Assembly (NCBI GenBank): GCA_965116435.1
Contig: OZ220686.1
Location: 3,005,935-3,069,934 of the forward strand
Origin: VXPQ01 sp965116435
GTDB taxonomy: Bacteria; Bacteroidota; Rhodothermia; Rhodothermales; VXPQ01
Length of the DNA: 64,000 nucleotides
Reading direction: 5' to 3'
Below, piece after piece: positions 34,949 through 44,005 of the stretch. Below the pieces are notes generated by a model. That model saw nothing but the letters and a program-made list of their open reading frames with translations, ran no database searches and was not told the DNA's origin. The position numbers and the translations under genes were made by a program. The number at the start of each line of letters is the position of its first letter. The stretch's first letter is position 1.

Positions 34949-36122
34949 CGCAAGACAACGGTCCGCGAGGCCGCCATACGACAGGGCGCCGTCTGGAGCG
35001 TCGGATCGCGCCGAACGCCGGGCGCTGGTTGCGCTTTCCCTGGTTCCGGGCGTCGGGTCGGGCCGCATGCGGGGCCTGGTGTCGCGCATGGGTTCGGCCC
35101 AGGCGGCGCTGGGCGCTTCGGCGGCGGCGCTTGCGTCGGTCCCCGGCATCGGACGGGAGCTTGCCGCCCAGATTGCCGCCGCCGATTGCGGGGAGGCTGT
35201 CGAGAAACAGTTGGCCCGCGCCGCAGAAATTGGTGCGGAGATGGTGGCCCTCGGGGATCCGACGTATCCGTTTCTGTTGCGCCAGATCGCCGATCCGCCC
35301 GCGTTTTTGTGGATGCGGGGGCGGTTGCCGGTCGGCGAGGGGCCTGCGCGCGCCCTTGCGGTGGTGGGGACGCGGCGCATGTCGCCGTATGGAGCGCGCG
35401 TGGCGAAAGAGGTAACCGAGGCGCTTGTTCGGGAGGGATTTGTGATCGTAAGCGGCTTGGCCTACGGCGTCGATGCGTCGGCGCACCAGGCGGCGCTGGA
35501 CGCGGGTGGCTGTACGATCGCCGTACTGGGTTCGGGGGTTGACCGCGTGTACCCGGCGCAGCACCGCCGGCTTGCCGAAGCGCTGATCGACAAGGGCGGC
35601 GCGCTGTTGTCCGAATATGCTATGGGGGCGCCGCCGGACGGGGTGCATTTTCCGCGCCGAAACCGGATTGTGAGCGGCCTGGCCCTTGGGACCCTGGTCG
35701 TGGAGGCCCATGAAGAGGGGGGCGCGTTGATTACCGCCCGCCTTGCGCTGGAGCAGAACAGGGAAGTGTTCGCCGCGCCGGGGAGCATGCACAGCCCGGC
35801 CAGCGCGGGCGCGCATCGGCTGATTCAGAAAGGAGAGGCCAAACTGGTTCAGTGCGTCGAAGATATTTTGGAAGAATTGCAGATTGCGCCGGAGGCGTCG
35901 TCGGCGCCTGCGAAGCCGGCGCCTGCGCTGGCCGCGGAGGAGCAGGCGCTGTGCCAGGCCCTGGCCGCCGCGGCGGAACCCTTGCATATCAATACGTTGT
36001 GCCTGGCGGTGGGCATGGACCCGGCAGCAGCCCTTGCGCACTTGCTGGGCCTTGAACTGAAAGGCGTGGTCAAGCAGATGGCGGGGAAGAAGTTTTTTCT
36101 GATCGCTACCCTCGGCGCGTAG
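34935..36122 (+). CDS. dprA: DNA-processing protein DprA
   Basis: Protects and loads RecA on incoming single-stranded DNA in natural transformation. It has 395 residues with an N-terminal helix-hairpin-helix-like region (SLVPGVGSGRMRGLV), a Rossmann-like core (AVVGTRRMSPYGARVAKEV, SGLAYGVDASAHQAAL, GSGVDRVYPAQHRRLAE, PRRNRIVSGLALGTLVVEA) and a C-terminal winged-helix-like part (about 310-395). Translation is coupled to obg by a 14-bp overlap. Competence of the organism is only suggested. Confidence 0.95.
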   Translation: MPEHNARQRSARPPYDRAPSGASDRAERRALVALSLVPGVGSGRMRGLVSRMGSAQAALGASAAALASVPGIGRELAAQIAAADCGEAVEKQLARAAEIGAEMVALGDPTYPFLLRQIADPPAFLWMRGRLPVGEGPARALAVVGTRRMSPYGARVAKEVTEALVREGFVIVSGLAYGVDASAHQAALDAGGCTIAVLGSGVDRVYPAQHRRLAEALIDKGGALLSEYAMGAPPDGVHFPRRNRIVSGLALGTLVVEAHEEGGALITARLALEQNREVFAAPGSMHSPASAGAHRLIQKGEAKLVQCVEDILEELQIAPEASSAPAKPAPALAAEEQALCQALAAAAEPLHINTLCLAVGMDPAAALAHLLGLELKGVVKQMAGKKFFLIATLGA

Positions 36123-36150
36123 TCCGTGCATTCCGTCGCATGCCCTTTTC

Positions 36151-37293
36151 ATGTCCGAAGAACGGGTCGAACATATTGTGACGCTGCAGGTGCCGACCGG
36201 GTACGCGGAATGTATTCGGATTGATCGGTACCTTGCCCGGTTTCTGCCGAACGTGTCCCGCACCAAAGTGCGCCAGGGCATCGAAGAAGGCCTGGTGGAG
36301 GTGAATGGCGCGCCGGTCGGCAAGCCGTCCCATGTCGTACAGGCGGGGGATACGATCGTGTGCACGCTCTTGCGCCCTCCTCCAATCGAAGCCCGCCCCG
36401 AGCCGATTCCCCTCGATATTGCGTACGAAGACGACGCGGTGATCGTGGTGAACAAGCCCGCCGGCATGGTGGTGCATCCTGCGTACGGGCACCGCGCGGG
36501 CACCCTTGTGAATGCGTTGTTGCACCATGTGGGCGCCGGTCCGATCAGCATGGACGCCGATCCGGATCGCGAAGATGTTTCCGGCGACGCGGCGGAGGGC
36601 TTTGGGCTTTCCGTCGCGCATGCGCTGCCGGATCGAAGGGACCATCCGTCGATTCGTCCAGGCATCGTGCACCGGCTCGACAAAAACACGTCCGGCCTGC
36701 TGGTGGTCGCCAAGGACGACGCCGTGCATCGCCATCTGGCGCGTCAATTCGCGGAGCACACCATTGTCCGGCGGTATCTTGCGGTGCTGTGGGGGATTCC
36801 GGACCCGCCCGGCGGGCGGATCGAAGGCGCTATCGGGCGCGATCCCCGGGATCGGAAAAGGATGGCGATGGTTCCTGTGGGCAAGGGCAAGCACGCGGTG
36901 ACGCAGTACGAAACGCTGGAGCGTCTGGACTATGCCGCGCTGGTGGCGTTTCGGCTGGAGACGGGCCGAACGCACCAGATTCGCGTGCATGCGCAGCACA
37001 TGGGACATCCTGTGTTTGGGGACGAGACGTATGGCGGGCGGGCGGTGCGGTTCGGCCCGGTTTCGAGCCATCGCAAGGCCTTCGTGCAGAATCTTTTTAC
37101 CCGCCTCGACAGGCAGGCGCTGCATGCGGAAACGCTGGCGTTCGCGCATCCCCGGACCGGGCGCCCCGTATCGTTCCAGGCCGATGTTCCGGCGGACATG
37201 CAGTATGTTATCGAGCGTTTGCGGCGTGCAGGTCGCGCAGGCCGTGCGGACGGGGAATCCGGCCTTTGCGCGGAGGGTGCGGTTTCTGCGTAG
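36151..37293 (+). CDS. rluD: RluA/RluD-family rRNA pseudouridine synthase
   Basis: A 380-residue protein with an N-terminal S4 RNA-binding domain (RIDRYLARFLPNVSRTKVRQ) and a catalytic domain with GIVHRLDKNTSGLLVVAK (catalytic Asp in HRLD) and ETGRTHQIRVHAQHMGHPV. It is best matched by RluD, which modifies 23S rRNA helix 69, but RluA/C subtypes cannot be excluded. A non-conserved RRAGRAGRADGES tail ends the protein. Confidence 0.88.
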   Translation: MSEERVEHIVTLQVPTGYAECIRIDRYLARFLPNVSRTKVRQGIEEGLVEVNGAPVGKPSHVVQAGDTIVCTLLRPPPIEARPEPIPLDIAYEDDAVIVVNKPAGMVVHPAYGHRAGTLVNALLHHVGAGPISMDADPDREDVSGDAAEGFGLSVAHALPDRRDHPSIRPGIVHRLDKNTSGLLVVAKDDAVHRHLARQFAEHTIVRRYLAVLWGIPDPPGGRIEGAIGRDPRDRKRMAMVPVGKGKHAVTQYETLERLDYAALVAFRLETGRTHQIRVHAQHMGHPVFGDETYGGRAVRFGPVSSHRKAFVQNLFTRLDRQALHAETLAFAHPRTGRPVSFQADVPADMQYVIERLRRAGRAGRADGESGLCAEGAVSA

Positions 37294-37394
37294 CGAACAA
37301 GGCGAGGCACAAGACGTTAACGGGTGCGTTCGGTTGCTTGCATGTCGTACATGTCTTGCATGGTCTGATTCATTCCTGTTTCTGCGTATTTTTT

Positions 37395-38735
37395 GTGGCG
37401 AAAACCTGGCGGAACATACGTGGCGCGTTCGATATCTTGCCCTGGCCCTCGGAGGCGGATGGGGCTGCCGTACCTGGTAGCGTAGCCTGGCGGTACGCCG
37501 AGGACGTGATCCGCCAGACCATGGCCCGGTTCCGTTTCGAGGAGATTCGCACGCCTGTGCTGGAAGAGGAGGGATTGATTGCCCGGGGCGTCGGCGAAGC
37601 GACGGATATCGTCGCCAAGGAAATGTTCGTGGTGGATCGGGGGAGCGAGCGGTATGTGCTACGTCCCGAAGTGACGGCGCCCGTGATGCGCGCCTGGCTT
37701 CAGCATCGGCTTGAGCAGCGGGGCGGTGCGCAACGGCTCTACTACATCGGCCCGTGTTTTCGCGCGGAGCGTCCCCAGAAGGGGAGGTACCGGCAATTTC
37801 ATCAGTTCGGGTGCGAAATTATCGGGTCGGACGATCCGCGCGCCGACGCCGAGGCCATTGCGCTTATGCTGGCTGTATACGATGCGTTTGGCGTGACGGA
37901 AAGCCGCCTCCGCATCAATACGCTGGGCCTTCCCGAAGAACGTCGGCGGTATGCGCACGCGCTGCAGGCCTGGCTGGAACCGCATCGGAACGCGCTTTCG
38001 GAAACCGGTCGGCGACGGCTCGATACGAATCCGCTTCGCTTGCTCGACACGAAAGACGAGCGCGAGCGGGCGTTGCTCCGGGAGGCGCCCATGCTCATCG
38101 ATTTTACGGGCGAGCAAACCCGCACCCGGTATGAATGCGTGAAACAGTGCCTGGACCAGGCGGGGATTGATTTTGCGGAGGACGGCATGCTGGTCCGCGG
38201 GCTGGATTATTACATGCATACGGCGTTCGAGCTCGAGAGTCTGGACCTGGGCGCGCAAAGCGCTTTGGCGGGCGGCGGGCGATACGACTTGCTGGGCGCG
38301 GCGCTGGGGTCTTCCCGCCCTGCGCCGGGCACGGGTTTCGCAGCGGGGATGGAACGGTTGTTTCTGGCGCTGGATGCGCAAGGGGCGTCACTGCCGGAAG
38401 CGGCGCCGCCGGACGTTTTTCTGGTTTCGCTCGGGAGCGCTGCGCAACAGTGGGCGTTCACCGAGGCGCAGCGTTTGCGGCGGCAGGGCCTGTCGGCAAG
38501 CTTCGATCTGAAGGGCCGGTCCATGAAGGCGCAAATGCGCGAGGCCCATCGGCAGCGAGCGCTTTTCACGCTCATTGCGGGCGAAGAAGAGCTGGCGTCT
38601 GGCATGGTGCAGTTGAAAAACATGGATTCCGGCGAACAGACGCCATGCCCCGCAGACGCCGTCCATGTCCACATTCTGAAACGCCTGCCGGAGGCCCGCC
38701 GCGCCCACGTTTCCGGTCTGACGCCTTTTAGCTAA
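37395..38735 (+). CDS. hisS: histidyl-tRNA synthetase
   Basis: Class II synthetase of 446 residues. The start at GTG 37395 (VAKTWRNIRGAFDILPW) is chosen by its match to the conserved N-terminus; the frame stays open for a kilobase upstream but that part overlaps rluD and is not protein-like. Visible are motif 2 GPCFRAERPQKGRYRQFHQFG, the histidine motif VRGLDYYMHTAFE and motif 3 region GTGFAAGMERLF. The C-terminal anticodon domain ends before lgt, which starts 9 bp later. Confidence 0.95.
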   Translation: MAKTWRNIRGAFDILPWPSEADGAAVPGSVAWRYAEDVIRQTMARFRFEEIRTPVLEEEGLIARGVGEATDIVAKEMFVVDRGSERYVLRPEVTAPVMRAWLQHRLEQRGGAQRLYYIGPCFRAERPQKGRYRQFHQFGCEIIGSDDPRADAEAIALMLAVYDAFGVTESRLRINTLGLPEERRRYAHALQAWLEPHRNALSETGRRRLDTNPLRLLDTKDERERALLREAPMLIDFTGEQTRTRYECVKQCLDQAGIDFAEDGMLVRGLDYYMHTAFELESLDLGAQSALAGGGRYDLLGAALGSSRPAPGTGFAAGMERLFLALDAQGASLPEAAPPDVFLVSLGSAAQQWAFTEAQRLRRQGLSASFDLKGRSMKAQMREAHRQRALFTLIAGEEELASGMVQLKNMDSGEQTPCPADAVHVHILKRLPEARRAHVSGLTPFS

Positions 38736-38744
38736 ACGTACGCC

Positions 38745-39728
38745 ATGTATCCTCGACTTAGCGACATATTTCAGGATGTGTTCGGCTTCAGTTTGCCGTT
38801 TCCCATTTATTCGTTCGGGGCGATGATGGCGCTGGGGGTGATCCTGGGCATGTGGGTGGCGCAGCGCGAGCTGGATCGCATGCACCGGGACGGGCGGATC
38901 GCCGGCATACGCCTGCGCGCGAAGCGCGGGGGCAAGAAAGGACGTTCCGGGGCGCCCGTCGTCTCGCCGTCTGCATTGATGGGTACGGTCACCGTGCTGG
39001 TGGTGGTATGCGGCGTAACTGGCGCCAAAATTTTCCACATTTTGGAAAATCTGGAAACGTTCGTTTCCGATCCTGCCGGAATGCTGTTTGCATCGGGCGG
39101 ATTGACGTTCTACGGAGGCCTGATTGCTGCGGGTGTCGCCGTTACGTTGTATGTGCGCAAAAGAGGGGTGTCGGGGGCTGCTTTTGCGGATGCGCTGGCG
39201 CCGTCGCTCATGCTTGCCTACGGCGTTGGGCGGATCGGTTGCCATCTGGCCGGCGACGGGGATTGGGGGATTCCGGCGGATATGGCGGCCAAACCCGGGT
39301 GGATTCCCGTCTGGTTATGGGCAGAGACCTATCCGAACAATATTCTGGGCATGCAGTTGCCGGAATCAGGGGTGTATCCGACGTCCATCTACGAATTCCT
39401 GATGGCGATGGCGTTGTTCGGGGCGCTTTGGGCCCTTCGCAAGCATCCGTATCGCAACGGGTGGCTTTTTTCCTGGTATCTCGTTTTCAACGGAGCCGAA
39501 CGGTTTCTCATTGAGCAGATACGGGTAAATAACACGTTCGATGTGTTCGGCCTGACCGTTACGCAGGCCGAAGTTATTTCTCTTGTTGCATTGCTGCTCG
39601 GATCGGCGGGGCTGGCCTATACCTCGAAGCGCCGCGAGGAAAGCGCGCCGCCCGATTTGGCTTCGTCTGTGCCGGGCGCCCAGGCAACCCGCGCAACCCG
39701 GGCTACCCGGATTATTCGGAGGGATTGA
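38745..39728 (+). CDS. lgt: prolipoprotein diacylglyceryl transferase
   Basis: Polytopic inner-membrane enzyme that lipidates the lipobox Cys of lipoproteins. It has 327 residues with GGLTFYGGLIAAG, YGVGRIGCHLAGDGDWG (signature), YPTSIYEFLMA and NGAERFLIEQIRVN. The extra C-terminus ends in a low-complexity ATRATRATRIIRRD from a 9-bp repeat. A lipoprotein substrate is encoded at 57256-58533. It overlaps nothing but is 1 bp from rlmB. Confidence 0.95.
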   Translation: MYPRLSDIFQDVFGFSLPFPIYSFGAMMALGVILGMWVAQRELDRMHRDGRIAGIRLRAKRGGKKGRSGAPVVSPSALMGTVTVLVVVCGVTGAKIFHILENLETFVSDPAGMLFASGGLTFYGGLIAAGVAVTLYVRKRGVSGAAFADALAPSLMLAYGVGRIGCHLAGDGDWGIPADMAAKPGWIPVWLWAETYPNNILGMQLPESGVYPTSIYEFLMAMALFGALWALRKHPYRNGWLFSWYLVFNGAERFLIEQIRVNNTFDVFGLTVTQAEVISLVALLLGSAGLAYTSKRREESAPPDLASSVPGAQATRATRATRIIRRD

Positions 39729-39729
39729 G

Positions 39730-40521
39730 GTGGCCGTGCCTTCCGATCAGAACGAGGATTCCCTGCTTGCGGTAGGGCGGCGCCCGGTTCGCGAGGCGCT
39801 GGAGCGTACGCCGGGCCGGGTCGAGAAGGTGTTGCTTCAGCGACCGGGGGGAGGCGAATTGGCCGAACTCCGGCGCATGGCGGCCCAGGCGGGCGTGCAG
39901 GTGCAGTTTGTTCCGTCGGGGCGGCTCCGGCAATTGGCGCGGGGGGTGGCGCATCAGGGCGCGGCGGCGATCATGGCGCCCGTAACGTATGTGTCGCTGG
40001 ACGATTTATTGATGTCCGTAGCGCCTGTGCGGGAGGATGTGGAAGCGCGCAAGCCCCGGTTGCTTGTGCTGGACGGGATGCAGGATCCGTTCAATTTCGG
40101 GGCGGTGTTGCGCAGTGCGGTGGCTTCGGGCGTGGCGGGCGTCGTGGCGCCGTGGACCGGCATGGCCCCGCTGAACGCCGCCGCGATGAAAGCCAGTGCG
40201 GGCGCGGCGGGCCGCATTCCCATGGCCCGCACCGACAGCCTGGCGCAGGCCATGCATCAGCTCAAGGAGCGCGGATACTGGGTGGCCGGGGCCGACGCCC
40301 GGGGAGAAGTCAGCGTATGGGACATGGACTGGGACCGCCCCATGGCGCTCGTGATTGGGAATGAAGCGAAGGGCATTCGCCCGGCGATTCTCGAAGCCTG
40401 CGATTATCGCGTACGCATTCCCATGCCCGGTCCGATGGAATCCCTGAACGCCTCGGTGGCGGCGGGGATTTTACTTTTTGCGGCGGCGGGGCGGGCGGAG
40501 GCGTCGGATAAGGGGGCGTAG
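39730..40521 (+). CDS. rlmB: TrmH/SpoU-family 23S rRNA 2'-O-ribose methyltransferase (RlmB-like)
   Basis: A 263-residue protein. GTG 39730 directly follows the lgt stop. The N-terminal substrate-binding domain starts LLAVGRRPVREALE; the SPOUT domain has LVLDGMQDPFNFGAVLRSA, GNEAKGIRPAILEACD and the knot motif IPMPGPMESLNASVAAGILLF. It probably methylates G2251-equivalent rRNA; tRNA-specific TrmH cannot be fully excluded. Confidence 0.9.
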   Translation: MAVPSDQNEDSLLAVGRRPVREALERTPGRVEKVLLQRPGGGELAELRRMAAQAGVQVQFVPSGRLRQLARGVAHQGAAAIMAPVTYVSLDDLLMSVAPVREDVEARKPRLLVLDGMQDPFNFGAVLRSAVASGVAGVVAPWTGMAPLNAAAMKASAGAAGRIPMARTDSLAQAMHQLKERGYWVAGADARGEVSVWDMDWDRPMALVIGNEAKGIRPAILEACDYRVRIPMPGPMESLNASVAAGILLFAAAGRAEASDKGA

Positions 40522-40554
40522 ATGGCCCGAACCACTTCTGTTTACAGAACACCC

Positions 40555-41145
40555 TCACGAACAGGATTGCGCGAAGGACAACGCGGCGAAAAGCAAGATG
40601 CCCGCGCCGATGATCGTTCCTATAGTCCAGCGCGTGCCCAAACTGTGCTTCAGCATCTCCTCTTTGCTATCGGCGATTTGCGTCTGTAGTTCGGCTTTGT
40701 TTTTGGCGGCTTCTGTCCGTACTTCGGCGATGGCCTTAATGGTTTCCGTTTGTACCTTGGCGATCTTTTCAGCGGTTGCCGCTTCTGCCTTGCCGATCCT
40801 GTCAGCGGTTGCCGCTTCTGCCTTGCCGATCTTTTCAGCGGTTGCCGTGCGTACTTCGGCGATGGCCTTAATGCTTGCCGCTTCTACCTTGGCGATCCTT
40901 TCAGCAGTTTCCGCTTGGGCCTTGGCGATCCTTTCAGCAGTTTCCGTGCGTAATTCGCCGATAGCCTTGACGATCTCCAGCAAAGGGCCTTGCGTTTCTT
41001 TTTCCATGGTTTCAGCCTTGCGTTTCATGTCGGCTTGGATGTCCCGTAATGCCTGTATCGCTTCCGGGGAATCTGCAGGCTCCGCCTTGGGCGGAATCCA
41101 ACGAGGCGCTTCGGCCGCGCTCCGAGCCATTTCCGGGGTATTCAT
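40555..41145 (-). CDS. tail-anchored coiled-coil protein
   Basis: A 196-residue protein. ATG 41145 is preferred over an upstream TTG at 41166. Residues about 40-165 are a long alanine-rich coiled coil made of degenerate units (AETAERIAKAQ, AATADRIGKAE, TAEKIAKVQTE, AIAEVRTE). A single C-terminal hydrophobic helix (WTIGTIIGAGILLFAALSFA) anchors it, ending QSCS. The architecture resembles DUF1640-type proteins. The function is unknown. Confidence 0.65.
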   Translation of the reverse strand: MNTPEMARSAAEAPRWIPPKAEPADSPEAIQALRDIQADMKRKAETMEKETQGPLLEIVKAIGELRTETAERIAKAQAETAERIAKVEAASIKAIAEVRTATAEKIGKAEAATADRIGKAEAATAEKIAKVQTETIKAIAEVRTEAAKNKAELQTQIADSKEEMLKHSLGTRWTIGTIIGAGILLFAALSFAQSCS

Positions 41146-41215
41146 GAGATTTGAGCGCACCGCCAAGCCGAAGCCCGGCCCATGCTCTGTAAGTTAGGGG
41201 TGTTCATGCGAAAGG

Positions 41216-41235
41216 TCAAGGGCCAATTCCCTTGA
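41216..41235. repeat. short inverted repeat
   Basis: TCAAGGG (41216-41222) and CCCTTGA (41229-41235) around a 6-nt loop. It lies in the 268-bp gap between the HEAT-protein stop and the coiled-coil gene start. It may be a terminator or an operator; there is no T-run. Confidence 0.45.
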
Positions 41236-41413
41236 ATTACCCCTATAGACACGCCAACAACCCGAATATGACCTTGGTCTCAAAATTTATTTTGGAAAAG
41301 CCCGCGTACTCGCACCTCCCGCCTGCATTACGTTTCACCGATACCCATCCTTGCCGCGAGGAAGCACCTCGTAGTCACTCCACGCACTCGCACCTCCTCC
41401 CCAGCCTCATACG

Positions 41414-42787
41414 TCACCCACAAGGCCTAAGTGCATCCAGCCCGGGCGGAGCGCCGTAGGTTGCTGTCGGTTCGTATTTCCGGATGCGCAAAAACAGGCG
41501 GCGGGCGGCGTTCCGAAGGAGCATGGGCCAGTCTTCCCCGGCGAATTGCAGTCCTTTCGTCAGCACGTCCGCGGGAACCTCAGGCAGTGCTTCGTCCTGC
41601 GGCGCTTGGCCTGCCTCGCCCGCCGCAGGTCCGTTTTCCCCCTCCTCCGCCGATGCGGGGGCATGGACGTATGCATGCAGGATCCCCAATGCGTCGAGTC
41701 CTGCGATGCGGATGATTTCGTTCGGGGACGGCGTGATCAGGGCGGAACGGGCCACATGCAACGCCTCCGGTGCGCGCATCCTGGCGAGCGCCCGCACCGC
41801 TTCCGCCTGCACGGAAGGGTCTGGATCGGATTGGGCGGCGCGCATGGCCAGCGCCACCAGGGCTTCGCCGGTTCCGGCCTGGTCCAGCGACGCCAGCACG
41901 GCTTTGCGGACCTCGGCGGAAGGGTCTTCGTACGCGGCGGCGAGCGCCCGCTCGGCGGCTCCGCCGGAAGCGAGGCGGGCTATGGCGCCTGCAATGGTCG
42001 CCCGCACCCGGCTACTCGACTCTTCGCTCAGTGCGGTTCGCAGGCCGATGATCAGGGCCGGATCGGGCGGGAGGGCCCGCAACGCTTCGGCAGCGGCAAG
42101 CCGCGCCGCCGGGAACGAGGCATGACGCACCTGGGCAACCCATCCCGACGCAGGCTGGTCGATGCGGGCGTGCATCGACCACGCCGTTTCGGGTCGGACC
42201 GCCACGAAACGCGGCCGGTAGGCGAAAGGCAGATCGAATGTTTCGGAAGGCCCGTGCAACGCGACGTCGAAGCGTTCGGCGATGCCCAGCGCGCCGGCTT
42301 CGAGGGCAAGCCGGATTGGATACGTCGCCGGCGTACGCCCGCTGTCCGGGATTTCCTCGAACGATACGCGCAGCCCCTCGGCGGCGCTTTCGTATCGAAC
42401 GGCGAACAGGGGCCGCTGCCGCCAAGCGTCCGCCATCCCGAGCAGATCCATCCCTGTCGCGGCGCGGACGGTTTGTCGCTGGAGGCTCCATGCCTGCCGC
42501 ATTGCGTCCGGTTCGATGGGCGAAACGACGATGCATTCGGGCGTGGATTGCTCCTGCAAGGCGTGCGCGGTATCCGGGCCGCCCGCCTGGATCGTCAAAA
42601 AAGCCCCGGCCAGCGCGATTCGCCGCAAGAGCGAGGCGGGGCGGGCAAACCAGGCAAGCCTGCGAAAGAAACAAGGACCTTGCCGCACTGCCGCCGTCAA
42701 CGAGGCAATCATCCGGTCCCGTATCCGCGAACGCGCCATGCGGGGCGCCGTAATTTCAATCCGCGTATCTTTACGGATTCGTTGCAT
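41414..42787 (-). CDS. exported HEAT-repeat protein resembling the tail of M1 aminopeptidases
   Basis: A 457-residue protein. ATG 42787 is chosen for a GGAAAGG site 7 nt upstream; 42739 is an alternative. A hydrophobic export segment lies in LLRRIALAGAFLTIQA. A beta region follows (FAVRYESAAEGLRVSFEEI ... PFAYRPRFVAVRPETAWSM), then WVAQVRHASFPAARLAAAEA and about five HEAT repeats. The order matches the C-terminal half of M1 metallopeptidases, yet there is no HExxH zinc motif or catalytic domain. It overlaps the flippase-like gene by 17 bp. It may be a scaffold or a decayed paralogue; the role is unknown. Confidence 0.6.
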   Translation of the reverse strand: MQRIRKDTRIEITAPRMARSRIRDRMIASLTAAVRQGPCFFRRLAWFARPASLLRRIALAGAFLTIQAGGPDTAHALQEQSTPECIVVSPIEPDAMRQAWSLQRQTVRAATGMDLLGMADAWRQRPLFAVRYESAAEGLRVSFEEIPDSGRTPATYPIRLALEAGALGIAERFDVALHGPSETFDLPFAYRPRFVAVRPETAWSMHARIDQPASGWVAQVRHASFPAARLAAAEALRALPPDPALIIGLRTALSEESSSRVRATIAGAIARLASGGAAERALAAAYEDPSAEVRKAVLASLDQAGTGEALVALAMRAAQSDPDPSVQAEAVRALARMRAPEALHVARSALITPSPNEIIRIAGLDALGILHAYVHAPASAEEGENGPAAGEAGQAPQDEALPEVPADVLTKGLQFAGEDWPMLLRNAARRLFLRIRKYEPTATYGAPPGLDALRPCG

Positions 42788-43949
42788 GGCGGGACCTTTC
42801 CTTCGGTTCCTGTCGTCGGGTCGTCGCCCGGTCGTCGGGCGCTCCCGGACCCGAATCTCCCTGATTCGAATCTCCCGGGCCCGGCGTGCGCAAGCGAGGC
42901 CATCGGGCTCCCTGAAGGACGAGGCACACGCCGCCCGCGGCGACATGCAGCACGAGTTGGGCGGTATGGCAGAGGACGGCGTAGGCCGCAGCGGCTTCAT
43001 GGTTGACGGCGAAAAGGTGAACGAGCGCCTGGATCGTAATATAATGATACGAACCGGTCCCGCCGGGCAACGGAACGAGCACGCCGAGGGCGCCGAAGAT
43101 CATCACAATCCACCCGTCAGCGAGCGACAGGGCGTGGGCGTCCGTCATATTCAGCATCCGGAAAGGGATGTACGCCATCAGCAGGTACAGAAACCACATC
43201 ATGGCCGTACCCCATGCGATGCGCTGTTTTTTGGGCGCGTGCAGGATGGCGCCCATGCCGTCCCGAAAGGCCGCAATCGTCTTCGCCAGGCGGGTCTTCA
43301 GGGAGGGACTTCCGGGCGCCGCCTCGTTTTTTACGGGCGTTTTCAGGAAAAACAGGTAGAGCAGCAAGGCGGCGCCCGCCGCGCCGACCGCCACCGAAAT
43401 CATTACGTAAAAGGAAACGGTATTCAGTTGCCCGGCAAGAGGATCGATCAATATATCGCGCAGGATGGCCGTGTGCCCGGTCAGCAGCAGAAAAACGCTG
43501 CCCAGGCCGACCCCCAGCGTCGCTGCGTCCAGCAGGCGTTCCGTAACCACGGTGCCCAGTACGCTGCTGAAGCGCAGGCGGCTTTGCGCGGCGAGATTCG
43601 CAGTGCGCGCCACCTCGCCCAGCCTGGGCGCCGCGAAGTTGACCATATACCCGATCATGACCGAGTAAAAGACGGGCTTTATTCCCGGGAGTCCGGGTTC
43701 GCCCGGCCCCTTTTCCGCCTGTTCCGGGGGCGCGGCGGCACATTCCGGAAGCGCTTCCATGAGCAGGCGCCATCGCCAGGCGCGCGCCAGTCCGGCGAGC
43801 AACGTGACCGCCGCCAGGACCGGAATCCAGCCGTAATTCGCCGCGCGGAGCGCATCCGCTACAGCGTCCGTATCCATGCCGCGCAACGCCAGGTACAACA
43901 GCAGCGCCGCCAGCGCGAGGCTTCCTGCATATGCGAGGCGGTTGCGCAT
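42771..43949 (-). CDS. flippase-like integral membrane protein (YbhN/UPF0104 type)
   Basis: A 392-residue polytopic protein with about eight hydrophobic helices (SLALAALLLYLALRGM, WIPVLAAVTLLAGLARAW, PVFYSVMIGYMVNFAAPRLGEVARTANLA and others). The MVNFAAPRLGEVAR segment is typical of the lysylphosphatidylglycerol synthase TM / flippase-like family. The soluble LPG synthase domain is absent. It may translocate a lipid-linked molecule. It is located between the class V aminotransferase and the HEAT gene on the same strand. Confidence 0.8.
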   Translation of the reverse strand: MRNRLAYAGSLALAALLLYLALRGMDTDAVADALRAANYGWIPVLAAVTLLAGLARAWRWRLLMEALPECAAAPPEQAEKGPGEPGLPGIKPVFYSVMIGYMVNFAAPRLGEVARTANLAAQSRLRFSSVLGTVVTERLLDAATLGVGLGSVFLLLTGHTAILRDILIDPLAGQLNTVSFYVMISVAVGAAGAALLLYLFFLKTPVKNEAAPGSPSLKTRLAKTIAAFRDGMGAILHAPKKQRIAWGTAMMWFLYLLMAYIPFRMLNMTDAHALSLADGWIVMIFGALGVLVPLPGGTGSYHYITIQALVHLFAVNHEAAAAYAVLCHTAQLVLHVAAGGVCLVLQGARWPRLRTPGPGDSNQGDSGPGAPDDRATTRRQEPKERSRHATNP

Positions 43950-44005
43950 GGAGGGGAGGGAGAAGCGGGAGATGAGGCAGGCGGAGGCGTCGTACGCGGA
44001 ATCGT

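Noticed and set aside
36360..37394. N-terminal extension of hisS by about 345 codons
   Set aside because: The frame is open but overlaps rluD, is Arg/Gly-rich and unlike any HisS; the conserved start is at 37395.
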